A stretch of DNA of 39,243 nt from Prosthecobacter debontii (GCA_945869855.1 CAMBQC010000007.1:1-39243); one strand, 5' to 3'. Shown: positions 1 to 8,800, counted from the first letter of the stretch. Made by a program: numbers and translations. Notes: a model not told the origin generated them from the letters alone.

Positions 1-1
1 C

Positions 2-208
2 ATTCTCGACCAACTGTCCGGCGAGATCGAAGGCCAAGCCAAAATAGCCAAGGTCAACGTGGACGATGCACGCGAGTTGGCCGTGAAATACAATGTCCGT
101 TCAATCCCCTTGCTCCTGTTTTTCAAGGACGGAGAGGTAAAAGATCAGATCGTGGGCGCGAACGTCACCAAGGAACAGCTCAAGGCGAAGCTCCTAGCAC
201 TTGTTTGA
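2..208 (+). CDS. Thioredoxin, C-terminal part (5' truncated by window edge)
   Basis: Frame 2 translates as ILDQLSGEIEGQAKIAKVNVDDARELAVKYNVRSIPLLLFFKDGEVKDQIVGANVTKEQLKAKLLALV*, with the thioredoxin V(R)SIPLLLFFKDG signature. Confidence 0.9.
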   Translation: MLDQLSGEIEGQAKIAKVNVDDARELAVKYNVRSIPLLLFFKDGEVKDQIVGANVTKEQLKAKLLALV

Positions 209-227
209 GAATGGATGGCTTTTTACC

Positions 228-264
228 AAGGCTTCGGCGGTTTTTCCGTCCGAGCCTTTTCCTT
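228..264 (+). terminator. Probable intrinsic terminator of the thioredoxin gene
   Basis: AAGGCTTCGGCGG-TTTTT-CCGTCCGAGCCTT near-complete stem (one mismatch, two G-T wobbles) followed by TTCCTTT, 20 bp after the stop. Confidence 0.6.
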
Positions 265-294
265 TGGAAGCAATCTCATCGGTAAACCGAAGTC

Positions 295-873
295 ATGGTC
301 ATAGCATTCCACAAGCCCTACGGAGTCCTTTGCCAGTTCACCCCCGAACAGCCCGGACAGCGCACACTAGCAGAATTTGGATTACCCAGGAATGTCTATC
401 CGCTCGGGAGGCTCGACATGGATTCGGAAGGCTTGCTCCTGCTATCCGATGAAACCGGACTAAATGAACGCCTACTCCATCCCAAACACGCCCATCCTCG
501 CACCTATCTCGTGCAGGTTGAGGGCATTCCGAACTCTTCCGCGATCACTGCCTTGGGCGAAGGTTCCATCGTCATACGCGGACACCGCTGCCTGCCGTGC
601 GAGGTAACAATCCTATCACACCGTCCGGAGATTCCTCCGCGCGAGCCGCCGATCCGTGTGCGAAAGGAAATCCCAGACACCTGGATACGAATCAAACTCA
701 CGGAAGGGAAAAATCGCCAGGTCAGACGGATGACGGCTGCGGCCGGACATCCAACCCTGAGACTGGTTCGCATCGCAATTGGGAGCTTTTCGGATCCATC
801 GCTTGCCCCCGGTGACTGGAGGGAATTGGACAGCGTTGACCAGACGCGCGCTGAACTCAGAAATCCATACTAA
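295..873 (+). CDS. RsuA/RluE-family pseudouridine synthase
   Basis: FHKPYGVLCQF, YPLGRLDMDSEGLLLLSDE (catalytic Asp motif), EGKNRQVRRM. Confidence 0.92.
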   Translation: MVIAFHKPYGVLCQFTPEQPGQRTLAEFGLPRNVYPLGRLDMDSEGLLLLSDETGLNERLLHPKHAHPRTYLVQVEGIPNSSAITALGEGSIVIRGHRCLPCEVTILSHRPEIPPREPPIRVRKEIPDTWIRIKLTEGKNRQVRRMTAAAGHPTLRLVRIAIGSFSDPSLAPGDWRELDSVDQTRAELRNPY

Positions 874-1559
874 TCAATTTTTTGCTGTTTCTTAAGCCAC
901 TTCTCGAAATGCCGATCTTTAGCCTGTTGCTCAAGCAGGCCGAGATCACCTCCCACCCCTAGATCCGGTACGGGTCGTTTTCCCAGTTTCACCGTAATAC
1001 CGATAGCTCCTTCCGGAGCTCTTTGAACCATGAGGCTAACCTCCACCGACGGCTTCTTTGCCGCCACGGCCTCACTGAATTTCGTCATAGCGGAGGCCTC
1101 TTCCCAAATGATCCCATCAAGGGAAACAATCAAGTCACCCATCTTCACACCCGCCTGTTCCGCAGGGCTGCCGTTCATTACATCCAAAACCCTGATGCCG
1201 AAACGCACCTTCTCACCCTGCGCCGCATCGAGAGGTTCCTCTTGCATCAGGATACCCAGATATCCCTGCCCATCGGAAAGATAATCAATATTGGCTAGCA
1301 CCTTGAGGATATCGAGCGCGCGTTTCCTAACTTCAGGATCATGATGCTCTTGGGACAAACTTAGAAATTTCGGGATCGCCAACTGGGGACTCTTCATAGC
1401 CCATGCAGAAAGTTCTGCATGGGCACTTTCCCTGATGGTGAATTCTTCGGATCCCAACTCTTCGATCCACCGCTGCTTTGGAGCGGCCTCCCCGTAAATT
1501 AAAGATATTGGCAACAAGCAAAATAGCGCGAAGCTGGCCAGTGCATTCATTACGGTCAC
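870..1559 (-). CDS. Secreted PDZ-domain protein
   Basis: N-terminal signal-like segment; GYLGI...GIRVLDVMNGSPAEQAGVKMGDLIVSLDG is a PDZ core. Confidence 0.75.
   Translation of the reverse strand: MTVMNALASFALFCLLPISLIYGEAAPKQRWIEELGSEEFTIRESAHAELSAWAMKSPQLAIPKFLSLSQEHHDPEVRKRALDILKVLANIDYLSDGQGYLGILMQEEPLDAAQGEKVRFGIRVLDVMNGSPAEQAGVKMGDLIVSLDGIIWEEASAMTKFSEAVAAKKPSVEVSLMVQRAPEGAIGITVKLGKRPVPDLGVGGDLGLLEQQAKDRHFEKWLKKQQKID
1399..1424. repeat. Perfect 12-bp inverted repeat inside the PDZ-protein CDS
   Basis: GCCCATGCAGAA-AG-TTCTGCATGGGC. Confidence 0.85.
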
Positions 1560-1604
1560 TAGTTTAATGCGAAAATGATAACTATCCCCCAGATAGGGAA
1601 GCCC

Positions 1605-2180
1605 TCAACCTCCCCAAAAATTCTTCTCAGGGATCTCCAAAGTATCATCAGGCTGCAGTGGAATTTGCTTAAATTGGGGCTTTTCAATATCTAACATCTG
1701 CGTCTTGCCGGATCGATAAAGTTTCACTCTTCTAAGGCTACCGAATTCGGTGGGTCCGCCAGCTGCTTGGACCGCTTGCCAAATCGTGAGATTTCTATGG
1801 AAAGGGATGGGGCCTGTTTTTCTGACATAGCCACCCACGTGAACCACCTGAGTTCTTACCCCAGTGCCTTCGGTTGTCCAGACAACTTGGATTGTGGGGT
1901 CCGTATAAATCTCGGAGGTTTTGTATGCATTCTGTATGGATGAAGCTAGTGCCTCGGGACTTAGCCCCGCAGCCCTCATGGTTCCGATAAACGGCAAGTT
2001 AACAGTACCACTCTCTGAAACCGGATACATCGCGTCGATCCTACTTTTTTCATCCCCGGGCACACCCATGATTGTGATTTGAACGGACGTGCCCGCCTCG
2101 ATTTGAGAAAGCACAGGACTGATGAATGAAAAAAAAGCAACCGTAAGTATTACAAATGTATTCATAATTGTTTTTTTCAT
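1605..2180 (-). CDS. Short polysaccharide export (OPX/Wza-like) protein
   Basis: Signal peptide, then poly_export-like region (YPVSESGTVNLPFIGTMRAAGLSPEALASSIQNAY) and one SLBB-like region (VHVGGYVRKTGPIPFHRNLTIWQAVQAAGG). Only 191 aa. Confidence 0.85.
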   Translation of the reverse strand: MKKTIMNTFVILTVAFFSFISPVLSQIEAGTSVQITIMGVPGDEKSRIDAMYPVSESGTVNLPFIGTMRAAGLSPEALASSIQNAYKTSEIYTDPTIQVVWTTEGTGVRTQVVHVGGYVRKTGPIPFHRNLTIWQAVQAAGGPTEFGSLRRVKLYRSGKTQMLDIEKPQFKQIPLQPDDTLEIPEKNFWGG

Positions 2181-2254
2181 AAAAATGAGATGTGGGGATT
2201 TTATTGGAAGCTAGCGATTCTGATCATCTAACGAGATAAATATAGCGGTCTGTA

Positions 2255-4414
2255 TTAATACAAATCGTTTTCCTTTGTATCCGATACTACATGAGTTGTT
2301 GTTTGTTTGCTCTTAGTATTTGATGCGACGGTTGGTATGATTTGATTCTCAGCCGGAGCGTAATAAGTGTAGTAACTGGTGTAATATTGATATTGGCTAT
2401 CACTCCGTATATCAACGTTGTTTAGAACAACGCCGATAACCTTGCCACCCACATTCTCCACCGCTTGTTTGACGCGCATGAGCATGTTTCGCGGCAGCTT
2501 GCGGTGTTGCACGACGATTATGGTAAGATCAACCTCACTTGCCAGGACAGACGCATCACTTACGCCAAGGATTGGCGGGCTATCAACGAGAACCAAGTCA
2601 AAGCGCTGTTTGACGTCCTGAATGAGTTCGGACATGCGCCGCGAGTTGAGAACACCAGCTGCGTCCGCTGGAAGGATCCCGGACGGCATGAAATACAGAT
2701 TATCGATAGGCGTCTGGAGGATCACGTCTTCTAACATCAACTCAGTGGTAAGAAAGTTGGTAAGGCCAACCGCGTTGTTGATGTCAAAAAAAGTGTGCAG
2801 CCTAGGGCGACGAAGATCGGCGTCGATCATTAGGGTGGTATAGCCACCTTGGGCGCAAATATATGCGAGGTTCACTAGAGTGGTGGATTTGCCTTCACCA
2901 GCTCCACCAGATACCACGGTAACCGAATTGTCCTCCGGATTCTTGCGATTGAACTCGATGTTGGTGCGGAGGATTCTGTAGGCCTCCGCATCAGGGCTCA
3001 TACCATTCTGCTTGTGCAGCAACCCGACATCCTTCGGAATCACTGCTAAGACGGGAACTTGTAAAAAGCGCTCTACGTCCTCCATGCTTTTCACCGATGT
3101 ATCGAGATATTCGAGGAAAAATGCGATCCCTACTCCGAAAATAAGACCTACCACCGCGCCTAGGACAAGGTTGAGAGTCACGTTCGGACTGACGGGTGAG
3201 GCTCCCATCACAGCTTCCTCGTGCACTATAATCGTCTCATTGGGTAGTTCACTCACGATTTCTTCCGTCATGAGCTTGATTTTCATCTGCTCGAGGAGCG
3301 CTTGATCCGTTTCAAAGTCGCGTTTGGCGTCCACATAGTCTGTTGTGTCGATGCTACGCTCAAGGGCATTCTTCTTGGTCTGGCGCTTCCTTATTTCAAG
3401 CTTTTCCAAACGCTCTTTCACCAATTCTAAGTTGCCTTGGAGGCGGGAGCGTAGATTAACCACGCCCTCGTCAAGTTGCTCCTTGGTTCGTTCCATGATC
3501 CGGACATTAGAGAGAACTGTGGGATGTTGGTTGCCCAAACCGCCAGCTTTCAATCCCTCGATCTGCCTCATCTGCTCAAGGTAATGGGGGTAAAGGGATT
3601 TGATGATATTGTCAGGTAGATCTAAGCCCGCCGCGTAAATTAGCAAAGCCTCGGCGTCATACTTCAAAAGGTTTTGCACCTGAGATTCCAAGTTCATCCT
3701 CTCATCCTCTAGCTCAACCCAGGAATTTAGTGCGTGGGTGGCTTCCGAGTCTTCCTCGAAGCCGTTGCCACGGGATATCTCCGGGTCTCCGTAATAAATG
3801 ATATCCTTTGTGCGACTGATCATGGTGAGGACTTTCCGGCGCTCCTCCACCTTGTCTTCCTGTAGACGAACCGCCTTTCTAATTTCATTGACGCCCTTGT
3901 CTTGGGTTCTGCCCTCTAGCTCATCTCTGTATTCCCGATAAGAGCGAGCAACTTCATCTGTGATGTCCTTTGCGTCTTCTTTGCTGGTATGGCGGACTTG
4001 GATCTGAATGAGGTCAGTGCCCCTGATATTCTGCGTGCTTACGATACCCTTCAGTATGCCTAGAACCGTTTCGCGATCTGTGGACCATTTACTTGTTAGG
4101 TCTAATTTATCGATGACCCTATTGAGAGCATTGCGACTCTTGATCTTTTCGAATTCCGTGCCGAAAAACTGTGGGGTCATGGTAGGAGCACTGGAGCTCA
4201 TTATTCCGCCGAGGGGGTCGATCGTTTTTTCGCGTGGCTTGACCTCGATAGTGGCGGAGCTTTCGTATCTTTTGGGCATCACGTAAGTGATCACCGAAGC
4301 TGTCATAAAAACGAGGAGTAGCGTGAGCAGGATAATCCCATAGCGGTTTTTGATAACCTGCCAGTAATCGATGGCGTGCAGTGATGCTTCCTGTTGTTGA
4401 GGTGGCTGGTTCAT
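2255..4414 (-). CDS. Wzc-type chain-length determinant / bacterial tyrosine kinase
   Basis: N-terminal Wzz domain with TM segments, Walker A (VVSGGAGEGKSTTLVNLA), Walker A' (LMIDADLRRPRLH), Tyr-rich C-terminus (YQYYTSYYTYY). Confidence 0.93.
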   Translation of the reverse strand: MNQPPQQQEASLHAIDYWQVIKNRYGIILLTLLLVFMTASVITYVMPKRYESSATIEVKPREKTIDPLGGIMSSSAPTMTPQFFGTEFEKIKSRNALNRVIDKLDLTSKWSTDRETVLGILKGIVSTQNIRGTDLIQIQVRHTSKEDAKDITDEVARSYREYRDELEGRTQDKGVNEIRKAVRLQEDKVEERRKVLTMISRTKDIIYYGDPEISRGNGFEEDSEATHALNSWVELEDERMNLESQVQNLLKYDAEALLIYAAGLDLPDNIIKSLYPHYLEQMRQIEGLKAGGLGNQHPTVLSNVRIMERTKEQLDEGVVNLRSRLQGNLELVKERLEKLEIRKRQTKKNALERSIDTTDYVDAKRDFETDQALLEQMKIKLMTEEIVSELPNETIIVHEEAVMGASPVSPNVTLNLVLGAVVGLIFGVGIAFFLEYLDTSVKSMEDVERFLQVPVLAVIPKDVGLLHKQNGMSPDAEAYRILRTNIEFNRKNPEDNSVTVVSGGAGEGKSTTLVNLAYICAQGGYTTLMIDADLRRPRLHTFFDINNAVGLTNFLTTELMLEDVILQTPIDNLYFMPSGILPADAAGVLNSRRMSELIQDVKQRFDLVLVDSPPILGVSDASVLASEVDLTIIVVQHRKLPRNMLMRVKQAVENVGGKVIGVVLNNVDIRSDSQYQYYTSYYTYYAPAENQIIPTVASNTKSKQTTTHVVSDTKENDLY

Positions 4415-4445
4415 AGAGAAGCGTTCATCTGATTCAATGGTTAAA

Positions 4446-4480
4446 GAAAAAAGCTCTCGCGATGGGTTTCATCGTGAGAG
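4446..4480 (-). terminator. Intrinsic terminator of the beta-barrel gene
   Basis: Minus strand CTCTCACGATG-aaacc-CATCGCGAGAG followed by CTTTTTTC, downstream of the 4530 stop. Confidence 0.7.
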
Positions 4481-4529
4481 TCTTTATATGATTTTATGTG
4501 TAAGAATTTCAACACAGCACGAAGTCTGC

Positions 4530-5756
4530 TCAGAATTCGGCGGACAAGCCAATGGAGATCCGGTTGCGCGTGTATTCGCGTTGAGCGCTGATGTCGGTGA
4601 ACGTCTGGGCGTAGGTGTAATACATGTTTGCCTTGAGAAACTCGTTCAAGCTGTAGGAAAATCCCACATAAACATTCATGCTAGTCTCGTATTTATCAGG
4701 GCCATAAACGTTAGGATTTGTCGTATCCCGTCCTTCCAGGTAGTCCGAGAAAATCAAGTCAGTGCCCGTGAGCAGCGACAAATCGGGGGAGACTACATAA
4801 CTGGCGGTGCCTCCAAGTCGTAGTGCACGGCGATCCTCGTAATCGAAGAAATTCGCACCATCTTGTAGGACCGTGTCATATGCTTCTGCGCTGTAGCGGG
4901 TGTATGCGCCCAGTTTGAGCTGTTGGTTAATTTGCGAAGAGGAAGCAATTTCAAGGTAGGGGCCGAGACCGCCATCGCCTAGATCGACGTCACGGTATTG
5001 GGCGCCCGCTTTAAAGATACCCACGGTGCTTGATGAAAAACGATGATCGATACCTACCAGGAAAAACTGATCAAAAGAGTCCGAAGCCAACCCGACAGCA
5101 TCCGTGGAAGAAGCACGATAGTCGGAGGTCAACACCGATTGCTGAGAGAGTTGGTAGCGTATCTGGTTGTATCCACCAATCGTAGTCCGGTCATTGTTGT
5201 TTTGACCTGCGGAATCCACGCGATAGCCGGAATAATTAATCCCTGTAGAAGTGGCGTAACGCTCTGACCACCTATAGGATATTGAATTATCTGTCGACCA
5301 ACTCAATGATTCAGTGCCAGTACGCGAAGACGCGATACCATAAGAATAATCTGGCTCAAGTTCGTTGGCAATATTGTTTTGACTGTTAAATCTGAGACGC
5401 TCATCGAAGCGATGGCTGAATGAAGCGGTGATTCTCGATTGGCTGAAGGTATCATCGGTGAGCGTCTCCGGTGAATCGAGATAATAGATCAACCCCACTT
5501 TTCCGTAGAGGTCAAAAGAGGTTTGTGGGTCGCTGTTGCTATAGGCCAAGCCTACATTCGGACTGATAGCCAGCGAGGAATCTGCGGACGTGGAAGATCC
5601 GGCGGCTACGTTATCGTCATAGATCGCACTGGTAGAAAGTGACCACTTCAGCGGTAAGTCCTCCACAGACTCGGCCCCCGTATTGTAGAGACCCTCGTTA
5701 GAATAAACAGGTGTCGCGAGAGCCACGAAAAACAATGATGTAAAACTACGTTTCAT
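4530..5756 (-). CDS. Outer-membrane beta-barrel protein, exopolysaccharide-associated
   Basis: Signal peptide; many alternating amphipathic strands; terminal strand ...NRISIGLSAEF with C-terminal Phe; followed by Wzc and OPX genes on the same strand. Confidence 0.75.
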   Translation of the reverse strand: MKRSFTSLFFVALATPVYSNEGLYNTGAESVEDLPLKWSLSTSAIYDDNVAAGSSTSADSSLAISPNVGLAYSNSDPQTSFDLYGKVGLIYYLDSPETLTDDTFSQSRITASFSHRFDERLRFNSQNNIANELEPDYSYGIASSRTGTESLSWSTDNSISYRWSERYATSTGINYSGYRVDSAGQNNNDRTTIGGYNQIRYQLSQQSVLTSDYRASSTDAVGLASDSFDQFFLVGIDHRFSSSTVGIFKAGAQYRDVDLGDGGLGPYLEIASSSQINQQLKLGAYTRYSAEAYDTVLQDGANFFDYEDRRALRLGGTASYVVSPDLSLLTGTDLIFSDYLEGRDTTNPNVYGPDKYETSMNVYVGFSYSLNEFLKANMYYTYAQTFTDISAQREYTRNRISIGLSAEF

Positions 5757-5813
5757 AAAAAGATAAGAAAAAGGTGCTGGGTGAGATATTGCTCATTTTG
5801 AAAACTATGCTGA

Positions 5814-6827
5814 CTAAAGAGCCGGATTTGCTGGAGGATTCCCATCGGTTACGGCCGGTGGGGGAGGGGTCTCATTTGGTGGGGGAGGGGTCTCATTTGG
5901 TGCAGGCACTGTGTTACCGGCATCTTGACCTGGGAAGTTTGCGGGATTTGACGCTACAGCAGCAGCGGAAGCGTTGTTGATCGCTGAAGCCGCTTGGGGA
6001 GCCACTGCGATGGCTGCCGCTGCTATGGCGGCGGCAGATGCAGGGGCGGCGGTAGTGGCGGCTGTGGTGATCGCTACTGCAGAAGAGGGGGCTGCGGTAA
6101 CGGCGGCCGTGGTGATCGCTGCGGCGGAAGATGGAGCAGCGGTGACAGCTGCTGTGGTGATCGCTGCTGCTTGTCTAGGGGCTGCGGTAACAGCGGCTGT
6201 GGTGATCACTGCTGCGGAAGAAGGGGCAGCGGTGACAGCTGCTGTGGTGATCGCTGCTGCTTGTCTAGGGGCTGCAGTAACAGCGGCTGTGGTGATCACT
6301 GCTGCGGAAGAAGGAGCAGCGGTGACAGCTGCTGTGGTGATCGCTGCTGCGGATGCTTTAGGAGCTGCGGTAACAGCGGCTGTCGTGATTGCTGCGGCAG
6401 CAGTTGGCGGGGCTGCGGTGACAGCAGCCGTGGTGATGGCCGCTGCGGATGCTTTAGGAGCTGCGGTGACGGCGGCCGTGGTGATCGCTGCCGCTGCATC
6501 GGGAGCTGCAGTGACAGCAGCCGTGGTGATGGCCGCCGCAGCAGTAGGAAGTGCTTTTATAGCCGCTGCGGTAATGACCGCAGCAAATTGGGGCGCCGCC
6601 TCGACTGCTGCTGCGGTGATCGCCGCCGCTGCATCCGGGTTCGTTTTGATTGCAGCTGCGATAGCCTTAGTAAAGTTTTTTTCAGAATCTTTTTTTGCAA
6701 TGATCGCAGCGACCGCGGCTTTCGCATTTTGAGGGGTGATGGATTGCGCAGAGGCAGATGCCAGTGCAAAGCCGAGCACGGCAAGGACAGAAAAGATCCT
6801 GTTTGTTTTGATTGAGTTAAGTTTCAT
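5814..6827 (-). CDS. Secreted Ala/Thr-rich tandem-repeat protein with Pro-rich C-terminus
   Basis: Signal peptide ending ASASAQ; ten exact ITTAAVTAAP cores plus degenerate copies at 15-16 aa spacing; tail NETPPPPNETPPPP. Confidence 0.75.
   Translation of the reverse strand: MKLNSIKTNRIFSVLAVLGFALASASAQSITPQNAKAAVAAIIAKKDSEKNFTKAIAAAIKTNPDAAAAITAAAVEAAPQFAAVITAAAIKALPTAAAAITTAAVTAAPDAAAAITTAAVTAAPKASAAAITTAAVTAAPPTAAAAITTAAVTAAPKASAAAITTAAVTAAPSSAAVITTAAVTAAPRQAAAITTAAVTAAPSSAAVITTAAVTAAPRQAAAITTAAVTAAPSSAAAITTAAVTAAPSSAVAITTAATTAAPASAAAIAAAAIAVAPQAASAINNASAAAVASNPANFPGQDAGNTVPAPNETPPPPNETPPPPAVTDGNPPANPAL
5856..5900. repeat. 21-bp direct duplication encoding NETPPPP x2
   Basis: ggtgggggaggggtctcattt occurs twice in tandem. 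Confidence 0.8.
6060..6530. repeat. Coding minisatellite, 45/48-bp unit with a higher-order 90-bp unit
   Basis: Block 'gctgctgtggtgatcgctgctgcttgtctaggggctgc(g/a)gtaacagcggctgtggtgatcactgctgcggaagaagg(g/a)gcagcggtgaca' is present twice almost identically, flanked by diverged units. Confidence 0.85.
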
Positions 6828-6849
6828 CAGATTGTTGTTTGAAATTTGG

Positions 6850-6920
6850 AGCGGGCAGCGGGAATCGAACCCGCATGTCTAACTTGGAAGGATAGCGCTT
6901 TACCACTAAGCTATGCCCGC
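6850..6920 (-). tRNA. tRNA-Gly (anticodon TCC)
   Basis: Minus strand GCGGGCATAGCTTAGTGGTAAAGCGCTATCCTTCCAAGTTAGACATGCGGGTTCGATTCCCGCTGCCCGCT; acceptor, D, anticodon (CTTCCAA loop) and T arms fold. Confidence 0.95.
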
Positions 6921-7030
6921 GATACACAGATAACTTGGCATATTATTACAGGCATGGGCAAGCATTATTTCATAAAAAACGGAATCTTTCGTAGGTTTGA
7001 CGGCTGAGCGGGGTCAGCAGTGGATTTTTT

Positions 7031-7786
7031 TCACATGCCGCCAAGACGTTCGACGATTGAAAATCTCACCCCGAAATTCCGACCAACCCAGCTACCGAGG
7101 CTAGTTACCCCGAAAATTTCCGTGGCGTAATGGCCTGCGTAGATCACACTGAGAGCTTTTTCCTCCGCCTCGATGAAACTCCAGTGAGGTCCCTCGCCAG
7201 TGACAAAGGCATCGAAACCCAACTCCGCAATCCTGCCCACTTCCGATCCGGCGCCCCCGGTGATGATCGCGACTTTGCCGATGTGATCGCTGCCGCCGGG
7301 GCAAAGTGTGATCTCGCGCCCCACGGCTGCAGAGGTGGCTTTGACGAGATCGCTGCGACTCCCTTCCCACAAGCCCGCCACGCCCATAGGCCAGCCGTCT
7401 TTCACGAGGATGGGGGAAATTTCGCGTAAGCCGATCGCTTTTGCCAGCAGGACGTTATTGCCGTGGACGGGATGCCAATCGAGCGGCAGGTGCGCCGAAT
7501 AAATCGCGAGATTGCCGCGAATCGCCGCACTGATTTTGCGGTGAAACGCGCCGGTGATCGGCTGCGCGCCCCGCCAGAACATCCCGTGATGGACGAGAAG
7601 TAGGCCACCGCCTTGCAAAGCCGCTTCCTCCACGACCGCCAGTGAGGCATCCACGGCGGAAAACACGCGATTCACCGTGCCGTCATTCTCGAGCTGCAGG
7701 CCGTTCATCGCGCCGGGGTAGTCCTTGATCTCGGAAAGCCTCAGCTCCGCATCCAGGAACGCCACGATCTCTTTCAAATCCGCCAT
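7031..7786 (-). CDS. Nif3-like dinuclear metal center protein
   Basis: MADLKEIVAFLDAELRLSEIKDYPGAMNGLQLEN, LLVHHGMFWRG, YSAHLPLDWHPVHGNNVLLAKAIGL, TGEGPHWSFIEAEE. Confidence 0.92.
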   Translation of the reverse strand: MADLKEIVAFLDAELRLSEIKDYPGAMNGLQLENDGTVNRVFSAVDASLAVVEEAALQGGGLLLVHHGMFWRGAQPITGAFHRKISAAIRGNLAIYSAHLPLDWHPVHGNNVLLAKAIGLREISPILVKDGWPMGVAGLWEGSRSDLVKATSAAVGREITLCPGGSDHIGKVAIITGGAGSEVGRIAELGFDAFVTGEGPHWSFIEAEEKALSVIYAGHYATEIFGVTSLGSWVGRNFGVRFSIVERLGGM

Positions 7787-7795
7787 GGCGCAGTC

Positions 7796-8593
7796 CTAAC
7801 CTTTCCGGCACCAGTTGACAACGCCTTCGGCAAAATCCACCGGCTTTCCCTCCATGAAATCGATGAGATCCGGCGCGAGATCCACTTCCCACATGATTTC
7901 CTCGCCCTGCCAGTCGATGCCCAACCGGCTCGCATGCAGCGCGTGCCTGGGCAGGATGAGCTTTTCCGCAAGGCCCGCGTTCCAGCCGTGCTCCATCCAC
8001 TCTAGGTATTCCGATCCTTCACCCGAGTAGAGCTTGTCGCCAGCGATGGGGAAGCCGCTTTCCGCGAGATGGACGCGGATCTGGTGCATGCGCCCGGTTT
8101 CGGGAAAACACCGCAACAGGGTGAACTCCATTCCGTCCCTCAAAAATCGTCTTTCTACTATGAATTTAGTAGAACATTGCTTGCCTTGCGCATCCACCAC
8201 CTGCCGCACCCAGATTTGCGATGGGCGGATCTCACCGGCGCGGATGATCGGTGCGTCGCAGACCCACTCATGCTCCGACGGCCAGCCTTTCACGATGGCG
8301 AGGTATTGCTTACGCGCCTCGCGGCGTTCGAAGATCATGCCCAGCTCCCGCGCGGCGGCGGTGTGTTTCGCGACCAGCACCAGCCCGCTTGTCTCGCGGT
8401 CTAACCGGGTGATGATTCCCAGGCACGCGCCGTTCTCCAACTCGTAGGAATACAGATTTTCCAAACCGCCGAGCAAGGTCGGCTCGGGCTTGTTGTTCGC
8501 GGGATGTACGATCAACGGCGCGGGCTTGTCCACGACCACCCAGTCTGCGGTCTCATCGACCACGCGGAAATTCACGACCACCTGCAAGCTCAT
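7796..8593 (-). CDS. RluA-family pseudouridine synthase
   Basis: VVDKPAPLIVHP, GIITRLDRETSGLVLVAKH (catalytic Asp), TGRMHQIRVHLAESGFPIAGDKLY. Confidence 0.95.
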   Translation of the reverse strand: MSLQVVVNFRVVDETADWVVVDKPAPLIVHPANNKPEPTLLGGLENLYSYELENGACLGIITRLDRETSGLVLVAKHTAAARELGMIFERREARKQYLAIVKGWPSEHEWVCDAPIIRAGEIRPSQIWVRQVVDAQGKQCSTKFIVERRFLRDGMEFTLLRCFPETGRMHQIRVHLAESGFPIAGDKLYSGEGSEYLEWMEHGWNAGLAEKLILPRHALHASRLGIDWQGEEIMWEVDLAPDLIDFMEGKPVDFAEGVVNWCRKG

Positions 8594-8620
8594 CTTGTAT
8601 TGCGCTTACCACTTTGGTTT

Positions 8621-8664
8621 AAAAAAGCACGCCGCTAGCCCGCGTTCGGCGGACTTGCGGCGTG
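8621..8664 (-). terminator. Intrinsic terminator of the 34-aa mS38-like gene
   Basis: Minus strand CACGCCGC...GCGGCGTG stem followed by CTTTTTT. Confidence 0.65.
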
Positions 8665-8695
8665 GATCAAAAAAAGTGCCGTCCCGGCGTAATGG

Positions 8696-8800
8696 CTAGG
8701 ACTTGTAGCGGAGACGCTTTTTGTGGCGGTTCTGCTTCATGCGCTTCTTGCGCTTGTGCTTGTTGATCTTTGTCTTACGACGTTTTTTGATGGAGCCCAT
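8696..8800 (-). CDS. AURKAIP1/COX24 (mS38)-like basic small ribosomal-type protein, 34 aa
   Basis: Manual translation: MGSIKKRRKTKINKHKRKKRMKQNRHKKRLRYKS*. Below the ORF-track cutoff; composition and KKRMKxxRHKKRLR pattern match the COX24-domain family. Confidence 0.8.
   Translation of the reverse strand: MGSIKKRRKTKINKHKRKKRMKQNRHKKRLRYKS

Noticed and set aside
5974-6815. Two long + strand ORFs (252 and 273 aa) antisense to the Ala-rich gene
   Set aside because: They mirror the minisatellite in other frames; only the minus-strand frame has a signal peptide and a sensible repeat and tail.
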